Source of the DNA: CALJIC01 sp039805565
GTDB taxonomy: Bacteria; Chloroflexota; Chloroflexia; Chloroflexales; Roseiflexaceae
Direction: 5' to 3'
Length of the DNA stretch: 10,466 bases
Assembly (NCBI GenBank): GCA_039805565.1
Contig: JBDLTZ010000243.1
Coordinates: 1 to 10,466, forward strand
Made by a program: the position numbers and the translations under genes. The notes below the pieces were generated by a model. The model saw only the letters and a program-made list of their open reading frames with translations. It searched no databases and was not told where the DNA came from. Positions 6,088-10,466 of this stretch are shown piece after piece. Every line of letters begins with the position of its first letter. Within the stretch, counting starts at the first letter, position 1.

Positions 6088-6200
6088 CAAAGGCTGAAGT
6101 ATGAACGCTGAACGCTGAACGGCTCGGGATGCCCCCGAAGCAGTGCAGCTTGGGCGCATCCAGTTCCCTCAGCGTTCAACCTACAGTGTTCAGCGTTTTG
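6088..6200. repeat. Inverted pair of heptanucleotide arrays forming an imperfect palindrome
   Basis: The left arm (6091-6118) is four 7-bp units: AGGCTGA, AGTATGA, ACGCTGA, ACGCTGA. The right arm (about 6169-6197) read on the minus strand is AACGCTG, AACACTG, TAGGTTG, AACGCTG. The arms pair at 20 of 27 positions, with a perfect 10-bp core TGAACGCTGA at 6109-6118 against 6169-6178. Inside, GGATGC (6127-6132) pairs with GCATCC (6156-6161), followed by CCC/GGG and AAG/CTT, so the whole stretch can fold into one long hairpin. It starts right after the HAS-barrel stop codon and ends 3 bp before the next -35 box. It could slow or end transcription or be a small mobile repeat. Confidence 0.8.
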
Positions 6201-6203
6201 GTC

Positions 6204-6232
6204 TTGTGTAAGGACTTCCCATCAGGTATAAT
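6204..6232 (+). promoter_or_regulatory. Promoter of the response-regulator gene
   Basis: TTGTGT (6204-6209), a 17-bp spacer and a perfect TATAAT (6227-6232). The predicted start near 6239 gives a leader of about 92 nt; nothing recognisable as a riboswitch is seen in it. The -35 box directly adjoins the inverted heptad repeat. Confidence 0.75.
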
Positions 6233-6330
6233 CGACCATAGCCAAACGCGCACCGACTTACGCTTCGACACGCCACCCCGCCGCGCGTGGGCCGGCATTC
6301 GCGCGATATGCGCTGGACCAGGAGGGTGAG

Positions 6331-7017
6331 GTGCCTAGCTCGATCGTGCTCGTCCACGCCCACGCGCTCTTCCGCGAGGGGCTGCGCCACCACCTATCCG
6401 CCGCTCCTGAGTTCCGCATCGCGGGTGAGGCCATCAACGGCCAGCAGGCGATCCAGCTCGTCGACAACACTGACCCCGACGTCGTGCTGATGGAAATGGA
6501 CCTCCCGGGGGTCAACGGCCTCGAGGTCGCCAGAGCGATCAAGCGCTCGCACCCCCACATCGGTATCGTTCTCCTCAGCGCCTCGATGGAGGGCCAGGAG
6601 GTCGTCAAGGCCATCCGCGCCGGCGTCGCGGCCTGCGTCCCGCGCAACGTCGCCCCCGACGCGCTCCTCCGCACCCTCAGCCAGGTCCACCGCGGGGACT
6701 ACCCGATCAACGACCTGGTGCTCTCACTGCCGGACGTGGCCTCCCAGGTGCTCGCCGCCTTCCGCCAGATGGCGGTCGACGAGGACACCCAGAGCATCTA
6801 CTCGCCGCTCTCCCGCCGCGAGCTGGAGGTGCTCGAGCTGGTGGCTGCCGGCCGCACCAACAAAGAGATTGCCGCTCAGCTCGACATCAGCAACCAGACG
6901 GTCAAGAACCACGTCTCCTCTATCCTCCGCAAGCTGGCCGTCAACGACCGCACCCAGGCTGTGGTCTACGCGATGCGCCGCGGGTGGATCAAGGTGTCCC
7001 TGCCCGGGGAGCCGTAG
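6331..7017 (+). CDS. NarL/FixJ-type response regulator with a degenerate receiver domain
   Basis: A 228-residue DNA-binding regulator. Its receiver-like domain (4-122) aligns well with NarL overall (AGEAINGQQAIQLVDNTDPD 31-50, LPGVNGLEVARAIK 58-71), but the phosphorylation site is altered. The acidic pair is replaced by His-Ala-His (9-11), the acceptor Asp by Glu55 in VLMEMDLPG, and the conserved Lys by Arg105 in CVPRNV. Ser83 keeps the Ser/Thr position. The LuxR-type helix-turn-helix (157-222) is intact: LSRRELEVLELVAAGRTNKE, then ISNQTVKNHVSSILRKL. Known receivers without the acceptor Asp work without phosphorylation, and Glu can mimic phospho-Asp, so it may be constitutively active or sense another signal. 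No histidine kinase is adjacent. GTG 6331 has a strong GGAGGG at 6321-6326. Target genes are unknown. Confidence 0.93.
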   Translation: MPSSIVLVHAHALFREGLRHHLSAAPEFRIAGEAINGQQAIQLVDNTDPDVVLMEMDLPGVNGLEVARAIKRSHPHIGIVLLSASMEGQEVVKAIRAGVAACVPRNVAPDALLRTLSQVHRGDYPINDLVLSLPDVASQVLAAFRQMAVDEDTQSIYSPLSRRELEVLELVAAGRTNKEIAAQLDISNQTVKNHVSSILRKLAVNDRTQAVVYAMRRGWIKVSLPGEP

Positions 7018-7039
7018 CCGCTACCCCTGCCGGGGCCGC

Positions 7040-7068
7040 TTGAGCAACCTCGCGCGCTGCCCTATAAT
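7040..7068 (+). promoter_or_regulatory. Promoter of the lipoprotein gene
   Basis: TTGAGC (7040-7045), a 17-bp spacer and a perfect TATAAT (7063-7068). The predicted start near 7075 gives a leader of about 93 nt that includes the heptad array at 7128-7162. Confidence 0.78.
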
Positions 7069-7127
7069 GGCGCGAGCTCCCTCCCCCGTATTCGCCGTCG
7101 TGGTCACGGAGGCCGCAGCGCCCGCCG

Positions 7128-7162
7128 CTGCGTACTGACTACCGACTACTGACTACCGACTA
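7128..7162 (+). repeat. Heptanucleotide array (5 units) in the lipoprotein leader
   Basis: Successive units are CTGCGTA (degenerate), CTGACTA, CCGACTA, CTGACTA and CCGACTA, so the array also has a 14-bp alternating period. It ends 5 nt before the ATG at 7168 and occupies the place where a Shine-Dalgarno sequence would lie. The only purine-rich GGAGG upstream (7107-7111) is about 56 nt from the start codon. Confidence 0.88.
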
Positions 7163-7167
7163 CAGGC

Positions 7168-8994
7168 ATGAATCGAAACCACGCCCTCGCCTGGCTGCTG
7201 TGCGGGCTGCTGCTGCTGGCGGCCGGCTGTGAGCAGACGTCGATCGCCGAGCAGGAGCAGATCCGCAACGCCCAGACGCTCCAGGCCTCGACCCCATCGG
7301 CCACTGCTACGGTCACCGGCACGCCCACATCCACATCCACCGCCACCGCCACATCGACCGTCGGGCCGTCGCCCACGCCCACCAGCTCGCCGGTGCCCAG
7401 CCCGACGCCGCTGCCCCCTACCGCCACACCCAACCCGGCGCTCGCGGGTTTCAGCCTTTGCAACCAGGCCGCCGGAGACCCCGCCGCGGGGCGCTTCCTG
7501 GCGCGTGTGACCGGCATCACCACCACCGTGGAATCGGCCTTCGAGCGCGTGACGATCGGCCTCGACGTCCCGGCGGACTCGGCCGAGCCCCACGCCGTGG
7601 CCCGCTGCCTCTCCACCGCGGGGGATATCCCCGAGGTCGGCCAGCCCGCCATCAGCAGCCCCTTCGTGATCCAGCTCGACCTCGGCGGCTGGCTCCACGA
7701 CGACGCCTTCCGCACCGCGGTGCTCACCCCTACCGCCGAGCTCTCCGGCACCACAGTGCTCCGGAGCCTCACCTACCGCTACGACCGCGACTCGGGCGTG
7801 GGCGCCAGCCTGGCCTTCGGTGTCCCGGAGCCGCTGCCCTTCCGCGTCGCGCTTGAGACGGACCCCTACCGCCTGGTGCTCGAGGTTGCCAAGACCTCGC
7901 CGATCGGCCCGGCCAGTGATATGCTCTCGACCCCGGCCGGGCAGGGGGCCCGCCCCGCTGTCCCGCTGCTCTACATCCAGGGCGGCGACATCTGGCGCGC
8001 CGACGGCGGCGCGCCGCGCAACCTGACCGAGCAGACCCGCGGCGGCCAGTACGGCGACGTTACCTCGCTTGCCGTCAGCGCTGACGCCGGCGTGGTGGCC
8101 TTCTGCGCATCCGAGCCCGGCGCTGATGCCGGCGACGCCCTGGCCCCCGGGGCGCTCTGGGCGATGACCCTCGATGGCCAGGACCAGCGGCTTCTCGCCG
8201 CCCCCGGCCGCTCGTGCGCCTACCCGGCCCTCTCGCCCTCCGGCGCCGCGGTGGCCTTCGCCGTGGACGAGGCCGGGGCGACGCCGCCGCGCCTCAGCAT
8301 CTACACCATCGCGCTCGACGGCGATGCCGGGGAGCGGCGAGTCACCCCCGCCCAGGACGAGTGGAGCCGCTTCGGCCCCCAGTGGCTGGGCGAGGATCGC
8401 CTGGTGTATGCTGCTGTCGCCGAGGATGGCCGCAGCACGCTGTTCCTGCGCACCCCCGATGGCCAGGAGCTCGATGTCGGCGCCGCGCTGACCCTCGGCG
8501 ACCGCTACCGCGCCCTGGGCCTGCCGCTCGCCGCCCCCGACGGGAGTGCCATCGCCGTCGAGGGCCTGCGTGCGACCGCCGAGGGCGCCGACCTCCTCCT
8601 GCTCGACGCCAACGGCCAGGAGATCAAAGGGCAGAGCCCAATCGGCGGCGGCTACTGGAGCTGGCCTGCTGCATGGAGCCCCGACGGCATGCTTTACTAC
8701 CTCACAGCGGAGTGCGCCAGCGACGCGGTGCTGACCTATGCGCTCCACGCCCGCGCGCAAAGCGGCCAGGATCGCACGGTAGCCCTCGGCAGCACCCTTG
8801 GCGACCTCGGCGCGTTCGCTGCTACCGACGGCGGCCTGGCCTACGTCACGCACGACTCGGCCGTCGCCGGACCGCGTGGGCCGCAGCGCCCTGCGCGACC
8901 GGCCCCGAGCGCGCTCTGGTTTTGGGATATCGCCGGCGGCGCCCGCGAGCGGCTCGCCGAGTCGGACACCGCGATCACAGTGCTAGGCCGCTAG
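7168..8994 (+). CDS. Secreted lipoprotein with AMIN-like and TolB-like beta-propeller domains
   Basis: A 608-residue exported lipoprotein. Residues 1-21 are a lipoprotein signal peptide with lipobox LAAGC (17-21; Cys21 lipidated). A Thr/Ser/Pro-rich spacer (40-90) should hold the protein off the membrane. Residues about 95-242 form a beta-rich domain ending PYRLVLEVAK, which resembles AMIN-type envelope domains. Residues about 265-605 contain propeller-type blades typical of TolB/WD40-like proteins: LYIQGGDIWRADG (268-280), LSPSGAAVAFAVDEAG (355-370), LSIYTIALDGD (376-386), AWSPDGMLYYLT (502-513) and GLAYVTHDSA (556-565). No catalytic residues are recognisable; a role in envelope protein binding or assembly is an inference. 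The ATG at 7168 gives the signal peptide directly, but no Shine-Dalgarno is present. It converges with the CAP gene. Confidence 0.88.
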   Translation: MNRNHALAWLLCGLLLLAAGCEQTSIAEQEQIRNAQTLQASTPSATATVTGTPTSTSTATATSTVGPSPTPTSSPVPSPTPLPPTATPNPALAGFSLCNQAAGDPAAGRFLARVTGITTTVESAFERVTIGLDVPADSAEPHAVARCLSTAGDIPEVGQPAISSPFVIQLDLGGWLHDDAFRTAVLTPTAELSGTTVLRSLTYRYDRDSGVGASLAFGVPEPLPFRVALETDPYRLVLEVAKTSPIGPASDMLSTPAGQGARPAVPLLYIQGGDIWRADGGAPRNLTEQTRGGQYGDVTSLAVSADAGVVAFCASEPGADAGDALAPGALWAMTLDGQDQRLLAAPGRSCAYPALSPSGAAVAFAVDEAGATPPRLSIYTIALDGDAGERRVTPAQDEWSRFGPQWLGEDRLVYAAVAEDGRSTLFLRTPDGQELDVGAALTLGDRYRALGLPLAAPDGSAIAVEGLRATAEGADLLLLDANGQEIKGQSPIGGGYWSWPAAWSPDGMLYYLTAECASDAVLTYALHARAQSGQDRTVALGSTLGDLGAFAATDGGLAYVTHDSAVAGPRGPQRPARPAPSALWFWDIAGGARERLAESDTAITVLGR

Positions 8995-9000
8995 GGCGGA

Positions 9001-9021
9001 ACGCTGAAGGCTGAACGCTGA
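9001..9021 (+). repeat. Heptanucleotide array (3 units) after the lipoprotein stop codon
   Basis: The units ACGCTGA, AGGCTGA and ACGCTGA begin 6 nt past the TAG at 8992-8994. The same ACGCTGA and AGGCTGA units form the left arm of the element at 6091-6118, so the two sites share a repeat type. Each unit ends in TGA; the 7-bp step puts one TGA in each of the three frames. Confidence 0.85.
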
Positions 9022-9100
9022 GCGCCAACGCTCCTGGGTGTCAGGACGCGATGCACAACCAACAAATGTGATCAACGTCTGTGCACTCCGCTGTCGAAGG

Positions 9101-9244
9101 TAGTACAACAACGAACCTTCGGCGGCAAAGCGCAGTTGCACGGCAACGCCGCACTGTCACCCTGAGCAAAGCGAAGGGTCTCGCGGCGCCAGTAGTGGGA
9201 GATGCCTCGCTTCGCTCAGCATGACAAACCTCGTTGTCGTACTA
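9101..9244. repeat. Nested inverted repeat (REP/MITE-like)
   Basis: The inner arms 9154-9182 and 9199-9227 match at 22 of 29 positions and have the form TGTCAC-CCTGAGCAAAGCG against CGCTTCGCTCAGCATGACA. The outer arms 9101-9118 and 9227-9244 match at 14 of 18 (TAGTAC-ACAACGA core). CTGAGCGAAGCGAAGG-type palindromes of this kind are, from general knowledge, dispersed intergenic repeats in several bacterial groups. No transposase is encoded. It lies between convergent genes, the usual place for such repeats. Confidence 0.7.
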
Positions 9245-9261
9245 GGCGCAAGGCTCTTACG

Positions 9262-9302
9262 GCGAAGGCCCGGTGATCCGCAGTGGATCGCCGGGCCTTC
9301 GC
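9262..9302. terminator. 18-bp stem-loop, candidate bidirectional terminator
   Basis: The arms 9262-9279 and 9285-9302 pair along 18 bp with a single T/G wobble around a 5-nt loop (GCAGT). The stem has the AAGGCCCGG / CCGGGCCTT form common in GC-rich terminators, but only two T residues follow in the stem and there is no free T tract. Its place between convergent genes, 268 nt after one stop and 53 nt after the other, supports termination for both strands. It may instead be a processing or stabilising structure. Confidence 0.6.
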
Positions 9303-9306
9303 AGTC

Positions 9307-9355
9307 TCTCACGACTCACGACTCAAGACTCACGACTCAAGACTCAGCACTCACG
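9307..9355 (-). repeat. Heptanucleotide array (7 units) abutting the CAP gene stop codon
   Basis: On the + strand the units are TCTCACG, ACTCACG, ACTCAAG, ACTCACG, ACTCAAG, ACTCAGC and ACTCACG, with no gap. The array touches the TAA of the minus-strand gene (9358-9356). Read in that gene's sense the units are CGTGAGT, CTTGAGT and GCTGAGT, each containing TGA or, for the last, TGA in CGTGAGA. The ACTCAGC unit is identical to the heptad repeated in mutL. Confidence 0.92.
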
Positions 9356-10288
9356 TTACGGCTCCCGCGGCTCACCAAGCTCCGCCACGGCCTCCGGCAC
9401 GCTCTTGCCCGCGAGCGGCGTATCGCCGGTGGAGAAGCGCCAGCTGTAGCTGAACGGCGCGCCCCCGTACGTCCCCGCCACCTCGACCACGAACACCGTG
9501 CTGTCCGGCAGGTTGGCCGCCGGCACGATCTGCACACCCTTGTGGCCCGCCGGCAGGTTCGTGTCCGCCGCGTGGGCGATCGCCGTGCCGGACTCGGTGC
9601 GGAGGCTCGTGCTGATGATCTGCGGCGCACTGCCGAAGTAGCGCCACATCAGCGTGATTGGGTAGCGGCTCGCCGGGATGCTTGTCTGGCCCGCCACCGG
9701 GTAGCGCACCGGCCACCCGCTGTACGACGTGTCGGCGCCCATGTTCGTGCGCGACAGCACGTCGAGCGCGGCTGCTTCGCGGTTGGCGGCTGTGTAGAAG
9801 CCGTAGCCGAACACTGGCGTCGTGGGGTAGATCATCCAGAGCCGGTGCCCCACCGAGCTCATCCAGCCGTCCACCGCGTCCGCGTCTGTCCACGAGGTGC
9901 CGCTGCCGATCCAGGCGTTGCCCTTCCCGGCGCAGATCTGCCCCGCCGCCGAAGCGTACGGCTTGCTCGGGTCCTGGTTGTGCGTCAGGTGGTTGTTCTC
10001 GGCCATGTAGCGCGCGTGCTCGACGCAGTTCGCGTCCAGCCCGGCGTCGGTCGTCACAGGCGAGACCCCCGCCACGGCCCGGTAATAGTTCACCCGGCCC
10101 AGCCAGTCGGTCGGCATCGAGGAGGGCGGCACGGGCGGCACAGTCGAGCCCGGGCCCATGACAATGGGGGTGTAGGCGCGGGGCTGCATGTCTGACGCCC
10201 CGGCGCGGGTAACAGGCGCGTGTCCCACCAGTATGGCGCATAGGAGCAACGCCAGAAAGGCGGGAGCAGAGCGGCGGTATGTAAGCAT
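9356..10288 (-). CDS. Secreted CAP/SCP-domain (YkwD-like) protein
   Basis: A 310-residue exported protein. Residues 1-29 are a signal peptide (MLTYRRSAPAFLALLLCAIL start, cleavage probably near TRAGA). A short Pro/Ser/Val linker (40-58) precedes a CAP domain at about 60-220: WLGRVNYYRAVAGVSPVTTD (62-81), CVEHARYMAENNHLTHNQDP (88-107), VDGWMSSVGHRLWMIYP (139-155) and FGYGFYTA (160-167). His103 and His148 occupy the conserved His positions, but the usual GEN motif reads GKGN (121-124), so the cavity Glu is missing. Cys88 and Cys119 could pair outside the cell. The C-terminal part (222-310) is beta-rich, with VFVVEVAGTYGGAPFSYSWR (265-284), perhaps an accessory fold. ATG 10288 was chosen because it gives the signal peptide and has CAGGAG 6 nt upstream; the in-frame ATG at 10324 lacks this. 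Function is not known for most bacterial CAP proteins. Confidence 0.9.
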   Translation of the reverse strand: MLTYRRSAPAFLALLLCAILVGHAPVTRAGASDMQPRAYTPIVMGPGSTVPPVPPSSMPTDWLGRVNYYRAVAGVSPVTTDAGLDANCVEHARYMAENNHLTHNQDPSKPYASAAGQICAGKGNAWIGSGTSWTDADAVDGWMSSVGHRLWMIYPTTPVFGYGFYTAANREAAALDVLSRTNMGADTSYSGWPVRYPVAGQTSIPASRYPITLMWRYFGSAPQIISTSLRTESGTAIAHAADTNLPAGHKGVQIVPAANLPDSTVFVVEVAGTYGGAPFSYSWRFSTGDTPLAGKSVPEAVAELGEPREP

Positions 10289-10370
10289 GATCAGCTCCTG
10301 TAAGCCACGCCTGTGGAAAGCCATGGGCTGTTTCCGGAGGGCATGAGCCCGGCAGAACGTGGTATGTGAG

Positions 10371-10401
10371 AGCGCCTCAGCTCGCTGTATGCTAAGGCGC
10401 T
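10371..10401. other. Inverted repeat upstream of the CAP gene
   Basis: AGCGCCTCAG (10371-10380) and CTAAGGCGCT (10392-10401) pair at 9 of 10 positions around an 11-nt loop. It lies 83-113 bp upstream of the CAP start codon and could be a leader hairpin or an operator. The rest of 10289-10466 shows no gene and no promoter that I trust; weak -10-like sequences (TAGCAT) lack a matching -35. Confidence 0.4.
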
Positions 10402-10466
10402 GTGTGGTCGGCTGAGACCTGAGACGGTCCTGCGACCTCGGTGGGAGGCGCTTGGAAAGAGCTGGG

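Larger units (their letters stand above)
8995..9355. other. 361-bp non-coding gap between two convergent genes
   Basis: No credible gene lies here. From left to right it holds a three-unit heptad array (9001-9021), a small GAGCG/CGCTC hairpin (9020-9033), a stretch with nothing recognised (9034-9100), a nested inverted repeat (9101-9244), a long stem-loop (9262-9302) and a seven-unit heptad array (9307-9355). Base composition at 9045-9120 is more AT-rich than the flanking genes. Confidence 0.8.

Noticed and set aside
5359..6159. N-terminal extension of the DtxR-family gene to 6159
   Set aside because: The extension runs through the divergent promoters and antisense to the HAS-barrel gene; the family domain begins close to ATG 5358.
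7005..7038. Terminator after the response-regulator gene
   Set aside because: Only short dyads are present (GTAGC/GCTAC with a 1-nt gap, CCCC/GGGG) and no T tract follows.
7153..8853. 566-residue open frame on the minus strand opposite the lipoprotein gene
   Set aside because: It is Gly/Arg/Ala-rich with no recognisable motif, and mirrors the codon bias of the + strand gene, which has a signal peptide, lipobox, propeller repeats and a good promoter.
9221..10195. 324-residue + strand frame opposite the CAP gene
   Set aside because: It starts inside the repeat region, is Arg/His-rich and has no promoter or motif, while the minus strand has a signal peptide, CAP motifs and a strong Shine-Dalgarno.
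1378..10288. A single operon or defence island
   Set aside because: Genes alternate in strand, most have their own promoter, and none encodes a nuclease, helicase or toxin typical of defence systems apart from MutL, which is a housekeeping repair protein.
1..10466. tRNA, rRNA or riboswitch genes
   Set aside because: No cloverleaf-like tRNA signature, rRNA segment or recognisable riboswitch core was seen by eye; a covariance-model scan would be the decisive test.

Overview
The window is GC-rich bacterial chromosome with short intergenic gaps and strong sigma70-type promoters. The gene mix (cysteine-poor ROK sugar kinase, membrane-anchored PP2C phosphatase with a Thr/Pro/Ala tail, stand-alone HAS-barrel protein, Thr/Pro-rich lipoprotein with a TolB-like propeller, secreted CAP protein) and the heptanucleotide tandem repeats suggest a filamentous Chloroflexota (class Chloroflexia, Roseiflexus/Kouleothrix-like). 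That placement is an inference from style; no rRNA or other phylogenetic marker is present.

Layout. The 3' end of an unknown + strand gene lies at 1-41. A ROK-family sugar kinase (-, 334-1272) ends in a clear intrinsic terminator at 266-308. It is divergent from a PP2C-type Ser/Thr phosphatase (+, 1378-2583); the two promoters sit almost back to back at 1312-1353. mutL (+, 2665-4593) has its own extended -10 promoter and converges with a DtxR/MntR-family metalloregulator (-, 4639-5358). The regulator is divergent from a 202-residue HAS-barrel-like protein (+, 5479-6087), whose consensus promoter places the predicted mRNA start on the start codon (leaderless). A NarL/LuxR-type response regulator with a degenerate receiver domain follows (+, 6331-7017). 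Next come a propeller lipoprotein (+, 7168-8994) and a convergent secreted CAP/SCP-domain protein (-, 9356-10288).

The genes look like independent transcription units, not an operon. Five complete promoters or -10/-35 pairs have 17-bp spacers or consensus boxes, and two others are extended -10 elements. Functionally they cover housekeeping (mismatch repair), signalling (phosphatase, atypical response regulator), metal homeostasis and cell-envelope proteins.

The most striking feature not explained by genes is a set of short tandem repeats with a strict 7-bp period. They occur in five places: inside the mutL linker (in frame, six units), as an inverted pair between the HAS-barrel and response-regulator genes, in the leader of the lipoprotein gene, just after the lipoprotein stop codon, and abutting the stop codon of the CAP gene. 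Rotated to a common strand and phase, most units share a TGA core. Three arrays that directly follow genes lie in the orientation that puts TGA in all three sense frames; the coding array in mutL lies in the opposite, stop-free orientation. A nested inverted repeat (9101-9244) and a long stem-loop (9262-9302) fill the rest of the 8995-9355 gap.
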